A stretch of 64,000 nucleotides of DNA from Ruegeria arenilitoris. GTDB taxonomy: Bacteria; Pseudomonadota; Alphaproteobacteria; Rhodobacterales; Rhodobacteraceae. The notes beneath the pieces were generated by a model. That model made no database searches and was not told the origin of the DNA. It was given only the letters and a program-made list of their open reading frames with translations. Where the stretch lies: assembly GCF_013032445.1 (NCBI RefSeq), contig NZ_WQCA01000004.1, positions 62,001 to 126,000 on the forward strand, in the 5' to 3' direction. The translations under genes and the position numbers were made by a program. The first letter of the stretch is position 1; each line of letters starts with the position of its first letter. Shown here piece by piece: positions 36,402 through 46,005 of this stretch.

Positions 36402-37586
36402 ATGTCCATTGCTGCCCGCAGAGCAGATGCCGCTGCGCGTTCCATCCAGAAAGTTGAAGCCTTCTTTACGTCCTACAATGCTGCGGTAAGGGAAACGCCC
36501 GCGGTCGCCGATTTCACGTTCGGCAACCCGCACGAAATGCCGCTGCCCAACGTTGTCGATGCGCTAAAGACACACGCTGACCCTCAGAGTGTTGATTGGT
36601 TCGCATATAAGACCAACGAAGCGGAATCTTGTGCGTTTCTAGCAGACGCGTTGTCAGAAGAGTTGGGATTATCGTTTGAAACGGAAGATATCGCGTTGAC
36701 CAAAGGCGCCTTCGGCGCAATCAAGATGTGTTTTACCATGCTTCTCGAACCAGGGGACGAATGCATCGTGCCGCTACCTGGCTGGTTTTGTTACGGGCCG
36801 ATGCTGGCCACTGCCGACGCTAAAGAAGTACCGGTACCTTTGGATCCAGGCAATTTTGATCTCGATCTCGAGGCCATTTCTAGGGCCATCACCAAGCGCA
36901 CCAAGATCGTGGTTGTCAATACTCCGCACAATCCGACAGGTCGCATTTACTCACGTTCTGATTTGCAAAAACTCGCCGACCTGCTTGAGGCTAAGTCAGC
37001 TGAGATCGGTCATCGAATTTGGATATTGTCTGATGAACCCTATCGCCGTATTCGGTTTGATAGCATTGGATTTACGACACCGGCCGCCGTCTATCCACAC
37101 ACTCTGATCGACTATTCCTATGGCAAAGTTCTTCTCGCACCAGGTCTGCGCCTTGGTTATCTCGCGATCTCTCCAACCATGCCTACGGCGGAACGCAGAG
37201 AACTTCAAACTCTGAGGTTTGCCGTGCAGATGGCGGATGGTTGGAATGTCCCGGATGCTCCATTGATCTATGCGCTACCGGATCTTGAAAACGTTTCAAT
37301 CGACATCGCAGCCCTGGCTCGCCGACGTGAACGTATGCTTGGTGCTTTGGGTCAATGGGGATACAGAATGACGAGGCCAGAAGGCACCTTTTATCTATGG
37401 GGGCGGGCCCCGGGCGGTGATAGCGATACCTTTGCTGAATGCCTTCAAAAGCATGGCGTTTACGTGATGCCAGGAACAGTTTTCGACCGGCCGACGGATT
37501 TTCGTATTTGCCTAACTGCTACTGACGAAATGATAGAAAACGCGATGCCTGCATTTCAAGCAGCCGCGAACCAAATGTTGGAATAA
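36402..37586 (+). CDS. Pyridoxal phosphate-dependent aminotransferase (class I/II)
   Basis: A 394-residue fold-type I aminotransferase. Visible landmarks are NTPHNPTGRIYSRSDL (about 170), SDEPYRRIRF with the cofactor-binding Asp and Tyr (about 210), YSYGKVLLAPGLRLGYL with the Schiff-base Lys at about 242, and DFRICLTAT with the carboxylate-binding Arg near 366. The substrate is not evident; aspartate/aromatic-type enzymes are nearest in general form. ATG 36402 follows GGGAGAGT; the frame to 36384 is less likely. No partner genes are adjacent. Confidence 0.9.
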   Translation: MSIAARRADAAARSIQKVEAFFTSYNAAVRETPAVADFTFGNPHEMPLPNVVDALKTHADPQSVDWFAYKTNEAESCAFLADALSEELGLSFETEDIALTKGAFGAIKMCFTMLLEPGDECIVPLPGWFCYGPMLATADAKEVPVPLDPGNFDLDLEAISRAITKRTKIVVVNTPHNPTGRIYSRSDLQKLADLLEAKSAEIGHRIWILSDEPYRRIRFDSIGFTTPAAVYPHTLIDYSYGKVLLAPGLRLGYLAISPTMPTAERRELQTLRFAVQMADGWNVPDAPLIYALPDLENVSIDIAALARRRERMLGALGQWGYRMTRPEGTFYLWGRAPGGDSDTFAECLQKHGVYVMPGTVFDRPTDFRICLTATDEMIENAMPAFQAAANQMLE

Positions 37587-37877
37587 GTGCCCGCGTCCTA
37601 TCGAGTTATAGGCATCTCGATTAAATGACAGCTTAGTCCCGTTTCGGTAACACTCATTGGCCTTGCAGCTAAAATCCGGAGCGAGTCCATATAGACCGAT
37701 GCTGCGCGATGTCCGAATGACGGCAAAGCGAACGCTGACTTTGCATAGCCTCACGCTCGGCCCGTAGACGAGGGACGTCAACTGGCAATTTCCTGCCGGG
37801 GAATAAGCTGGGCTCTTTTCAAAACCCGCAAGATCGCCTTAAAACTCCGCAACCCCTCAAACCGACAATGTAGTTTC
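37587..37877. other. Intergenic region with a repeat-like segment
   Basis: About 290 bases without a gene. The stretch 37700-37745 (ATGTCCGAATGACGGCAAAG then GCGAACGCTGACTTTG) resembles the GCAGCGA/ATGTCCG-containing dispersed intergenic sequence seen in other gaps of this window. No terminator is clear. Confidence 0.35.
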
Positions 37878-38438
37878 TTGCAAAACAGCGACAACAAAAC
37901 GAATACGAAATGGCCGCGCCTACCGGGCACTGCCCGCGCTGCGTTTGCGATGGGGTTTTATGTTCTTGTATCTGCCTGCGCTCAGGGCTCAAACGACGCG
38001 GATCTCGATCCAGAACGTCAGTCCATGGCGTTGCTCGAGGTCTCAAAAAAGCAAGCTCGAGGGCAAAGGGTGTGGTGCGTACCCTACGCACGTAACCTCA
38101 GCGGTATCGAAATTCGTGGAAACGCCAAGGACTGGTGGGGCAAGGCGCGCAATACTTTTGAGCGGGGCAGTGAACCGGTTGTCGGTGCGGTCATGTCATT
38201 TAGAGCAACCCGAGGGATGCCCCTTGGTCACGTGGCCGTCGTATCTGATGTTATCACTGACAGGGAAGTCATCGTGAACCACGCCAACTGGCACCGCAAC
38301 AAGGTATCATTGAAAATGGGCGTCAAGGATGTATCCAAAAACAATGATTGGACGTTGGTCCGGGTCGAAAGTCATCCGGGTCGGTATGGCAGTTTCTACC
38401 CGGTGAACGGGTTCATTTATCCCAAAGTTGACGGTTAG
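37878..38438 (+). CDS. CHAP-domain lipoprotein (predicted peptidoglycan amidase/peptidase)
   Basis: A protein of up to 186 residues. A hydrophobic segment MGFYVLVSACAQ (about 25-36) looks like a lipoprotein signal with lipobox VSAC, so translation could begin at ATG 37950. The rest is a CHAP domain: catalytic Cys in RVWCVPYARNLSGIEIRG, His in LGHVAVVSDV, and the third polar residue in VNHANW. CHAP enzymes cut peptidoglycan cross-links or stems. It sits alone in the accessory region, 2.1 kb from a small SH3 protein. Confidence 0.82.
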   Translation: MQNSDNKTNTKWPRLPGTARAAFAMGFYVLVSACAQGSNDADLDPERQSMALLEVSKKQARGQRVWCVPYARNLSGIEIRGNAKDWWGKARNTFERGSEPVVGAVMSFRATRGMPLGHVAVVSDVITDREVIVNHANWHRNKVSLKMGVKDVSKNNDWTLVRVESHPGRYGSFYPVNGFIYPKVDG

Positions 38439-38844
38439 CCTAAATCAATTATGTGTCGCATCCTGCGCACATCCGACGGATGCGTCAGAAGCGGCTCTTT
38501 TTCGGAAACAAATTATATACACGAACCGCCTGCGTATGGACCAAGTGTGGCGGTGCTTTCTCGCATATCGGATAGTGCAAGGCTCTCTTATGAAGGTCTT
38601 GTTTGGGCGGTAACCAGTCTACCCAACTGATTGCAGAAGATGTCGGCTATGAGCCCAAAGCAGTCCAAGTGCAGCGACAAAGCACTCGACGCGAAGGTTG
38701 CATGACCACTTTGTTTAAAGCCCTAGACTTAGTCGCACAAATCCAAAGCTTCTATTGAATTCTGGGGCATCCGTTTAAACTGCGCACTACGTGGAAGAGA
38801 AACCAAGTTATTCGGTTTGCTTCAGTGCAGGGAGGCTTCGATAC
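38439..38844. other. Intergenic debris, possible IS end
   Basis: About 400 bases without a supportable gene. The sequence TTAGTCGCACAAATCC near 38729-38744 resembles the terminal CTAGTTGCACAAATCGG of the IS5 element at 16.6 kb and may be a leftover IS end. Nothing else is recognisable. Confidence 0.35.
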
Positions 38845-39184
38845 GTGTTGAACCAAAAACTCAGCCCTACAATTTTCTTGCTTCGCCATGGTGAAACCGA
38901 ATGGAATTTGCAAAAACGACGTCAAGGTCGGCAAGAATTCGCTCTTGACCAAGCGAGGGGTCGCTCAGGCAGTAGCGAGTGCAAAAAGACTAAGGCACCG
39001 CCTATGCAGCCGTCACCCTCTGACGGTAATTTCAAGCCCACTTGGTCGAGCGGCACAGACGGCTTCCATCGTCGTCGAGGAACTTGGCCTACCCCCGGAA
39101 ACCATCGAGTATGAAACCAGTTTGATGGAATGCAGTTTCGGGCGATGGGAAGGCTTGACGGAAAACGAGATCAAAAGACGATTT
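38845..39184 (+). pseudogene. Histidine phosphatase (phosphoglycerate mutase family), frameshifted and truncated
   Basis: GTG 38845 follows GGAGG with nine-base spacing and begins MLNQKLSPTIFLLRHGETEWNLQKRRQG with the catalytic RHG motif. Homology then moves to another frame near 38935, which continues as NSLLTKRGVAQAVASAKRL, VISSPLGRAAQTA and the SLMECSFGRWEGLTENEI segment. At about 39184 the protein is cut off and a sulfotransferase fragment follows in a different frame. The second catalytic His region is missing. A functional enzyme is not expected. Confidence 0.75.
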
Positions 39185-39753
39185 ACATCGTTGTTTATCG
39201 ACACCCGGTGGATGCTCATTTTTCGCTTCGTAGTCACGTTAAGAATATGAAGGATCCAGGTCTGATGAAGGCAATGGTGCCCGACGATATTCAAGAAGGT
39301 TTCCAAAGATTTCTTGATGGCACCCTGACCAACACGGGCTTGGATGATTTCACCATATCGTCGATCATCCATCACTACCAACAGGCTCGGGCACGTGAGA
39401 AAAAAGGAAACGTACACTTCTTCCACTACGCCGACCTGAGCCAGGACCTCAGCGGCCAGATTTCGCTTTTAGCTGACATTATGAAATTCGATCCTACACC
39501 GGGCATTCTTGATGCATTGATGGAGACAAACACGTTTGCGAACATGCGCAAGGTGGTCGAAACCTCAGAGACTTGATTTGATGAGGCCTCACCCTTTCTC
39601 GATCAAGCCAAATTCTTTGCGTCAGTGACATCAAACAAGTGGAGAGGCAAGCTCAGCGACGCAGACATTACACGGTATGCTGAGCGCTGCGAGGCACTTC
39701 TTTCAGCTGAGGATGCTGCGTGGGTGAATTGGGGTGATAAGCGAGCAGCGTAA
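39175..39753 (+). pseudogene. Sulfotransferase fragment (C-terminal part)
   Basis: The frame reads KTIYIVVYRHPVDAHFSLRSHV, a 3'-phosphosulfate-binding RxPxD-type segment of sulfotransferases, then YADLSQDLSGQISLLADIM and TFANMRKVVETSET followed by TGA (39574-39576). The same frame continues with FDEASPFLDQAKFF and NKWRGKLSDADITRYAER to TAA at 39753, the normal C-terminus of this family. So the gene has lost its N-terminus (including the PAPS P-loop) and acquired an internal stop. It is joined directly to the broken phosphatase. Confidence 0.75.
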
Positions 39754-40208
39754 CCGCGCAAAAAGCGATAGGTCAAATGAGCGAACGTTCCATGAAGTAG
39801 ACTTTGTCGCAACACATATCGGGAAAGCCTTCTGGGGGCGGCATCGGGATGAAACAAGCCTTCTCATACATCGCACGCACATGCTTCAAAAACGTTGCGG
39901 ATGAGTAGAATACCCTTTTGTAAGTTCCTATGATCTTCTGCAATTTCTAGATGAACGCGAATTGCCCAGACATGCCTTGGAAATAGCGGGCGCTTTTGAC
40001 CGATAACACGAACTTTGTTCCACGCAGATCGCCGAATTCTTATAACAGGTAGGATTGAAGTTTGCATCATAAATACTCCACACCGCCACGCACCACCTCT
40101 TCGCCCACACGATGTCGGTGCCTTCTAGTTACCACCCTTGCTCGCGCCTTTAAAAAGCTTGAATTAAGGGAGCCTAAACGACGTCGTCTTTCCACAGATA
40201 ACCCCAAA
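39754..40208. other. Gap without a recognisable gene
   Basis: About 455 bases. Open frames are short and unconvincing. The region is downstream of both the decayed plus-strand fragments and the minus-strand cyclase gene, and it presumably contains relics of mobile DNA. Confidence 0.4.
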
Positions 40209-42092
40209 TCACTGAGATGCGTTTTCAGGAACTCCCAGTGTTCGCAAATCATCTAACCAGCGGTTATGGAACTCGTTGTCGGTGAACGGAGCAGCTTTCG
40301 CTTCTTCAATATCGTAGTCGGGATTGTCTACTAGGAACTCGCCCATCATGGTGCGGGCCTCGTCATCTCGCCCCAACCGCAACAAGATCGGAGCAAGGGT
40401 ACGTCTGAGCCGATCCGGGACCCCATTCATCTTCTCGATTGAAGCCAGCGCTCCCTCGTAGTCCTCTGCAAAGTACTGGGTCCAACCCAGGTTCCACAGA
40501 TACCAATCTGGATGATGTGGATTCAGGCGTATCGCAGCCTTCATCCGATCAACGGCTTCATCCGCCCTTCCGCTATAAATAAGAGGATCAATTGAATCAG
40601 CGAGTACCTGAGCGGAATTCGGGTTCAAAGATATTGCCTTCTCGTAAAGCGATGCGGCTTTCTCAAGATCGCCACTTTGCACCGTAATACTTGCCAGAAC
40701 CTGATGAGCTTTGAAATTGAATGGCTCCAGTTTTATCGCCTTTCTGGCCATTTCAAACGCGAGAGCTAGGGATTCCTCCCGCGACGTTGTTTCTGTCCAC
40801 CCCCAACGGTAGGCGAAGTTATGGGCCCAGGCGAGTTCGATGTATGCACTTGCAAAATTTGGGTCTAGCTCGATTGCCTTCTCACTTAGCTCCATTGCAA
40901 GAATGTTGCCTTCCTTCGTGAAGGTGAAAGACTGTTCCTGCGCGCGCTTGAATAATTCGTATGCACTCAAATTGTCAGTGGGTTGATACTCTAACCGATC
41001 ATACTCGGCCAGGTCGATGTTCTCGTTGAGAGTCAGGGCGATGGTTCGAGTAACTTCGTCTTGAACAGCAAAAATGTCCTCAAGACTGCGGTCGTAGCTT
41101 TCCGCCCAAAGATGTTTGCCGTTTGTTGCGTCGATCAATTGCACTGTGACACGCAATTTGTCGCCCGATATTTGGACACTGCCTTCGACAACGTAGCGAA
41201 CGCCCAGCTCTTCGGCGACCTGTTGTACTTTTACCGGTTGGCCCTTGTAGGTAAATGTCGAATTCCGGGAGACTACGAAGAAGTCGACAAATCGGGAGAG
41301 CGCGGTGAGGATGTTTTCGCTGAAGCTGTCGCTGAGATAGTCTTTTTCCGGATCGCTGTTCAAATTGTCGAACGCCAGTACCGCTATTGAGGGTTTGCCA
41401 GTAAGCGGGACAGTGTCGGGTTCAGCAGTATCGGGGGATTGATTCGAAGCGTTCCAAGGTTGCCATAAGAACAGCCCACCGACTGCGGCTGCGAAGGCGA
41501 TTGCAGCAGCGACTATCCTTGCTCGATGTGTCGATTTTATGGGTCGGGTAATATTGGAAACGAGAGCCATAGCTTTGTCATCCAGCAACAGGCTGAAAAC
41601 GCGTATAGGTTCTGCGATGCTCTTGACCGCGTGCAGCCCAAGGTCTTCAATGTTGAGGTCGAGTTTGTCTTTTACCTGATCGAAAACGCTGGTGGTCATG
41701 TAGATACCGTCAGGTACAGCCAGACCTTCTAGCCGTGAAGCGACGTTTACGCCGTCCCCGTAGATGTCATCGTTCTCCACGACGACGTCGCCGACGTTGA
41801 TCCCAATTCGATAGTGGATCTGGCTCGTTTCCGGAACATCCTTGTTTTTCAATCCGATGTAATGTTGAAACTCTATCGCGCATCGTACCGCTTCAACAGC
41901 GCTAGCAAATTCGATCAGAAGACCATCACCCATTATTTTGACGATGCGCCCGTTTCGGGCTGAAACGATTGGCTCTATCAGATCTTCGCGATGTGCTTTG
42001 ATGGACGCCAGAGTGCCTGCTTCGTTTTCCCGAATGAGACGGCTGTAGCCCACTACGTCTGCTGCAACAATCGCCGTGAGACGTCGTTCCAA
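40209..42092 (-). CDS. Class III adenylate/guanylate cyclase with TolB-like domain and TPR repeats
   Basis: A 627-residue protein. The N-terminal cyclase domain (about 1-175) has the metal-binding Asp residues in IVAADVVGYSRL and MGDGLLIEF and the segment NVGDVVVENDDIYGDGVNVASRL. A membrane helix follows (about 190-212), then a TolB/FlgO-like region (about 235-365, PSIAVLAFDNLNSDPEKDYLSD) and TPR-type helices to the end. It would make cyclic AMP in the cytoplasm in response to an unknown signal. TTG 42092 with GGAGG seven bases upstream gives the usual start (ERRLTAIVAADVV); the frame extends to another TTG at 42113. No partner is linked. Confidence 0.88.
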   Translation of the reverse strand: MERRLTAIVAADVVGYSRLIRENEAGTLASIKAHREDLIEPIVSARNGRIVKIMGDGLLIEFASAVEAVRCAIEFQHYIGLKNKDVPETSQIHYRIGINVGDVVVENDDIYGDGVNVASRLEGLAVPDGIYMTTSVFDQVKDKLDLNIEDLGLHAVKSIAEPIRVFSLLLDDKAMALVSNITRPIKSTHRARIVAAAIAFAAAVGGLFLWQPWNASNQSPDTAEPDTVPLTGKPSIAVLAFDNLNSDPEKDYLSDSFSENILTALSRFVDFFVVSRNSTFTYKGQPVKVQQVAEELGVRYVVEGSVQISGDKLRVTVQLIDATNGKHLWAESYDRSLEDIFAVQDEVTRTIALTLNENIDLAEYDRLEYQPTDNLSAYELFKRAQEQSFTFTKEGNILAMELSEKAIELDPNFASAYIELAWAHNFAYRWGWTETTSREESLALAFEMARKAIKLEPFNFKAHQVLASITVQSGDLEKAASLYEKAISLNPNSAQVLADSIDPLIYSGRADEAVDRMKAAIRLNPHHPDWYLWNLGWTQYFAEDYEGALASIEKMNGVPDRLRRTLAPILLRLGRDDEARTMMGEFLVDNPDYDIEEAKAAPFTDNEFHNRWLDDLRTLGVPENASQ

Positions 42093-42366
42093 GACTTGAC
42101 CTCCATAGCTCAACTAAGAGGCTAGCCAAAAAGGGGGACTTAATCCAGATACGAGATAGCGCGTCACATCGCGTCAACGAATGCAACCATCGTAGCATTG
42201 GTTGAAAACTGTAGCTCTGTTGCGCAACGCTGGAACGGTAAATCACGGTTTTGAAGGTCTGTTTCGGGCTGCCGTCAGACTTTCATCAATAGCACAGAGT
42301 ACGGCAGGAGAGAACCCAAAGCGGCTATGTCCCGGTGTCTTCCTTCCTCACAGCTTCACAATTTTG
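42093..42366. other. Gap with nothing recognisable
   Basis: About 274 bases between the cyclase start and the end of the M20 gene, both on the minus strand. It must contain the cyclase promoter. No operator or RNA is apparent. Confidence 0.35.
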
Positions 42367-43548
42367 CTATTGGGATGACGTGACAGGTAGGCGGTTTCGC
42401 ACCAACTCGACAAACCATTTGACGCCCTGCGCCAACGCGTCGTCGTTGAAATCGTACCCTGGGCTGTGCAACGGGGCGCTATCGCCGTTTCCGATATTGA
42501 CAAACGCGCCTGGAGCTATCCTCAAAGCTTGGGCAAAATCCTCAGAGGCTCCCATGCGTGGGGCATCCGGGTTTGTTTTCTCGGGGCCAAATACAACTTC
42601 CGCAGCTTTCAAGGCGTGTTCAGTCGCATGAACATCGTTGACCAGGGGAATGAAAACACGGTCGTATTTAACCTCGATAGAGCAGCCATGAGCATTGGCT
42701 ATTCCTTCAGCGATGCGGTTCATGGTTTCTTCTATCCGCAAACTGACGCTGTCATCGAAATGGCGGCAGTCGCCTTCAACGATGGCTTCGCTGGCGATTG
42801 CGTTTTTGATATTGTCACCTTTTATCGAAGTCACCGAAACTACAGCTAGTTCAGAGGGATCGATAGCTCGCGCTACGATTGTCTGAAGCTCGCTCACAAT
42901 CGAACAAGCACATAAGATTGCGTCCCTACAATCATGCGGACGCGATGCGTGTCCACCCTGACCACTCACAACAATCCGAAAACCGTCTTCCGCGCCCATA
43001 AATGGCCCGGGTCGGACTTCGAACGATCCCACTGGCAATCCGGGTTTATTGTGTAACCCATAAATTTCGTCGAACGGTAAACGTGACCCAAGTCCATCAC
43101 GGATCATCGCCTTCATTCCCTGCCCCCATTCTTCGGCAGGTTGAAAAACAAACTTTATCGTGCCGTCGAAACCGCCTTCACTCGCCAGAACTGCCGCCGT
43201 CCCCAATAAGATTGTGGTGTGCCCATCGTGACCGCATGCGTGCATAAATCCCGGTTTTTCCGAAGAATAGGGAAGGTTTGTGGTTTCGTGGATTTTTAAG
43301 CAGTCCATGTCCGCGCGAAGCGCGATTGTTCGGTCGCCGTTCCCAAGGCGTAGGGTCGCTACAACGCCTGTGTTTCCAACGGCTGTTTCAATATCCTCAA
43401 TGCCGAACTCGCGCAGCCTCTGGGTTACGAAGCGTGCAGTTGCTTCTTCCTCGAAGCCGAATTCTGGATTGCGATGCAAGTGGTGCCGCCATTGGCGCAT
43501 CATCTTGTCGAGTTCATAGAGAACCAAATGATTTTCCATACAAACCAT
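42367..43548 (-). CDS. M20-family amidohydrolase (aminoacylase/hippurate hydrolase type)
   Basis: A 393-residue metallopeptidase-like enzyme with HRNPEFGFEE near the N-terminus, the metal-site signature MHACGHDGHT (about 109-118), FQPAEEWGQGMKAMI with the catalytic Glu (about 141), the dimerisation domain with GGHASRPHDCRD (about 195), and the last metal His in SAPLHSPGYDFND near the end. Members remove acyl groups from amino acids or related amides. The first codons offer ATG 43548 or 43539 without a decisive ribosome site. It stands alone, upstream of a repeat-containing gap. Confidence 0.9.
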   Translation of the reverse strand: MVCMENHLVLYELDKMMRQWRHHLHRNPEFGFEEEATARFVTQRLREFGIEDIETAVGNTGVVATLRLGNGDRTIALRADMDCLKIHETTNLPYSSEKPGFMHACGHDGHTTILLGTAAVLASEGGFDGTIKFVFQPAEEWGQGMKAMIRDGLGSRLPFDEIYGLHNKPGLPVGSFEVRPGPFMGAEDGFRIVVSGQGGHASRPHDCRDAILCACSIVSELQTIVARAIDPSELAVVSVTSIKGDNIKNAIASEAIVEGDCRHFDDSVSLRIEETMNRIAEGIANAHGCSIEVKYDRVFIPLVNDVHATEHALKAAEVVFGPEKTNPDAPRMGASEDFAQALRIAPGAFVNIGNGDSAPLHSPGYDFNDDALAQGVKWFVELVRNRLPVTSSQ

Positions 43549-43883
43549 CTTTTGTCACTTTGAGCAGGACAGCAAGAGTTTTCGACCAAAGGCTGGTGTG
43601 TCCCGCAATCTGTTAGTTAGCACAAACCTTAAACTTGCATATGCAGCGAGTGTCTCCTTTGGCGGGCCGCGCAGCAGCATTATTGGCCCGCGTTGAGTGT
43701 CCGCTCAGGGCCGTTTACGGCGGTGGCTTTTGTCTCTTACATTACACATGCTGTAATGCGTCTGAGGTCGGCATTGAGCCCAAATTGTCGGATGCTGCAG
43801 CTTGCGCAAACGGCAGCATCTAAGTTCCTACGGAAACCGGAAAGGTTGAAGGTCACTACGACGGCTATCCCGTCCCCCCCAGT
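43549..43883. repeat. Gap containing a copy of the dispersed intergenic repeat
   Basis: 335 bases without a gene. At 43643-43680 it reads GCAGCGAGTGTCTCCTTTGG then CGGGCCGCGCAGCAGCAT, and a second related stretch (GAGTGTCCGCTCAGGGCCG) lies at 43695-43713. The pattern recurs in several other gaps of the window. Confidence 0.45.
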
Positions 43884-44714
43884 CTATTTTGCCTTCGCAA
43901 GGAGGTCGGCAAGTATGGGATTAAACTTCTCTGGGTATTCCCAAAACATCATGTGTCCGCCGAAGGCATCCACTTTGCTGTTCGGTAGGTTCGCCGCGAT
44001 ATAAGCTTTCGCCGTATCCGCCCAGTGGTTCGCCACGACAAAGCTTGACGGTATCGCGGCATCAATCTCTTTTGCTACATCCATGTAGTTGCTGAGCATG
44101 CCCGCAGCGAGATAGGCTGTGGCCACCCATGGCGGCGAAGCCGTCGATTGATCTACGACCCATTGGGCAAGTTCCGGCGTGTAGTCCTGTTCGATCATCA
44201 CTTCGTCGGCGTACCAGTTGATCAGATCACGGTGGCCTTTTGAGGTCTGAATTGCGTGATAAAACTCAGCAATGTCGGTCACGCCACCTTCGGTCCAGTC
44301 GCCTTCCACGCCCGTCAGCGGCGTGGGCGACAGATCGACAGCCATATGCGCGCTGACGGCGTCAACGCCGTTGACCTTGATGTACTCCCAGGTCGTCAGA
44401 CACCCAAAAGACCATCCCACCAGCGTGGGTTTTGTTACGCCAAGGTGAGTGAGCAGCTTTGTCAGGTCGGCGCCCTGAGTAACGTAGTTGTTGCCTTCCA
44501 GCGTGACGGTAGATCGACCATGACTGCGGGGATCGAAGGTAATCACCCGATAGCTGCTGGAAAGGGCGGCGATCTGATTTTCAAAGACTTTCGTTGTAAA
44601 GGTCCAGCCCGGAACCAAGACAACAGCGGGGCCGTCACCGTGCGCCTCATAGTAGATTTCAACGCCCGGTTCGACTTCGAGGTAGCCACCCACCGGTGAT
44701 TTTTCGTCGGACAT
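43884..44714 (-). CDS. Alpha/beta-fold hydrolase
   Basis: A 276-residue hydrolase with the oxyanion-hole segment VVLVPGWTFT (about 31-40), nucleophile elbow GWSFG (Ser near 100) and a C-terminal His in FGGHMMFWEYP (about 254). No signal peptide is seen. Sequence resembles non-heme chloroperoxidase/esterase-type members, but the substrate is unknown. ATG 44714 follows GGGAGAAAAAC. An AraC-family regulator is transcribed divergently from the same short region and may control it. Confidence 0.88.
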   Translation of the reverse strand: MSDEKSPVGGYLEVEPGVEIYYEAHGDGPAVVLVPGWTFTTKVFENQIAALSSSYRVITFDPRSHGRSTVTLEGNNYVTQGADLTKLLTHLGVTKPTLVGWSFGCLTTWEYIKVNGVDAVSAHMAVDLSPTPLTGVEGDWTEGGVTDIAEFYHAIQTSKGHRDLINWYADEVMIEQDYTPELAQWVVDQSTASPPWVATAYLAAGMLSNYMDVAKEIDAAIPSSFVVANHWADTAKAYIAANLPNSKVDAFGGHMMFWEYPEKFNPILADLLAKAK

Positions 44715-44832
44715 GTTGTTTTTCTCCCGTTTGTTGGCTTTGATTGATCATGAAAGAGGATACCCGTCCTTATCGCACGAGGGTTATCTCGATTGCGAAC
44801 CGCATACGGCGCCCATTCCGGGGGAAAACGAT

Positions 44833-45843
44833 GTGACACTGCCGCAATATCCAGAATGCGCAAAACTGCACGTAGCAACCCATGACATGCGTTTTGACAA
44901 CATTGACCAACAGGCGGCCTGCCTGACCGGCTATGATCAGCGTTACCAGCAGGTGAGTTGCGGCAAGTACCACGGATGGTTTCGCACTGTACTTCTGGAC
45001 GAAGATGTCGGCCTATATTTCGAGAGCTTCAATCAGGCGCTTGAGCAATGGGGCGCATCACCGCCCGACCGGTACGGGTTCATCTTTTTCATGGAGCCGG
45101 AGAATTACGGCCACCTGGGCATCCACACATTCTGCGGTGATGACATTCTGTTTCTTCCACCCGGCAACGGATTTGATTTCCGCGCGCCGCCTAAGACCAG
45201 TTTTTGTGTTGTCAGCATAGACCGGCTTGCTTTTGATGCCATATTGCGCGGAAATCTTGGCCCAGAGAGCGCTATGGACTCCGCAAGTCGGAATACTCGT
45301 GTCATTCGCGATGCCGATTGCGCAAATTTGCTTCGTCAGCTCGTTGCATTCCTCGTGCGCAGGATCTCGAAAAAGGGTGTTGAAGGGATCCCCGCTGGTG
45401 CGTTGCAAGGGGCAAAGCGATCTCTTCTGGAGCTCACCGGGGGTATTATTGGCAACGCTTTGGGTATTGAGGGCACACTTGTAAAGGAAGACGCCCGATA
45501 CAATGAAAAAGTAGCGCTCTCAATCCGCGACTTCATCCGGTTACGCAAAGGGGTAGGGGTTGGTCCGGCGCAACTTGCTGAAGAGTTCACGATTTCCCGT
45601 CGCGGTCTGGAACAGATATTCAAAACCTATTTCTCGACGAGCCCTGGCGCCTATATCCAAACCGTCAAGCTGAACGCATTCCGATCCGCCTTGCTGACGC
45701 CCAAAAACAGCGCCGCAAGTATCGGGGATGTGGCCGCAACTTTTGAGATTTGGCATTTGAGCAGACTGGCGCAAAGCTATCGACATCAGTTTGGAGAACT
45801 TCCTTCAGAGTCTCGAAGAGCAACGGGCACCCAAAAAGCCTGA
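44833..45843 (+). CDS. AraC-family transcriptional regulator
   Basis: A regulator of about 336 residues with a poorly characterised N-terminal half (HGWFRTVLLDEDVGLYFES) and a C-terminal AraC DNA-binding domain (about 240-330; PAQLAEEFTISRRGLEQIFKTYFSTSPGAYIQ and IGDVAATFEIWHLSRLAQSYRHQFGELPS). GTG 44833 preceded by GGGGAAAA is preferred; the frame is open to 44713 but would then overlap the start of the divergent hydrolase gene. Its position suggests local control of that hydrolase. Confidence 0.85.
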   Translation: MTLPQYPECAKLHVATHDMRFDNIDQQAACLTGYDQRYQQVSCGKYHGWFRTVLLDEDVGLYFESFNQALEQWGASPPDRYGFIFFMEPENYGHLGIHTFCGDDILFLPPGNGFDFRAPPKTSFCVVSIDRLAFDAILRGNLGPESAMDSASRNTRVIRDADCANLLRQLVAFLVRRISKKGVEGIPAGALQGAKRSLLELTGGIIGNALGIEGTLVKEDARYNEKVALSIRDFIRLRKGVGVGPAQLAEEFTISRRGLEQIFKTYFSTSPGAYIQTVKLNAFRSALLTPKNSAASIGDVAATFEIWHLSRLAQSYRHQFGELPSESRRATGTQKA

Positions 45844-46005
45844 ATGCGTCAAGCGGACATTTATGCAGTACTAGCAATTGACTGCTCTGTCCCGCTCTGC
45901 CGGCTGCGGGCAACGTGCCGATCTCGCAAGCACTGAGAACGGCCGGTTCAATGAAGCTGCATTGGGTCGTGAACCGACGCGCTGAATGGCTGGTATGGGC
46001 CGCCT
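45844..46005. repeat. Intergenic region with partial dispersed-repeat match
   Basis: 162 bases between convergent genes. The stretch AATGAAGCTGCATTGGG (45950-45966) matches the AAGCTGCATT core of the repeat found at 51.7 and 57.4 kb. No clear terminator. Confidence 0.35.

Noticed and set aside
38729..38744. IS terminal sequence next to the phosphatase relic
   Set aside because: Only about 16 bases resemble the IS5 end and no second end or transposase is adjacent, so it is noted but not called an element.
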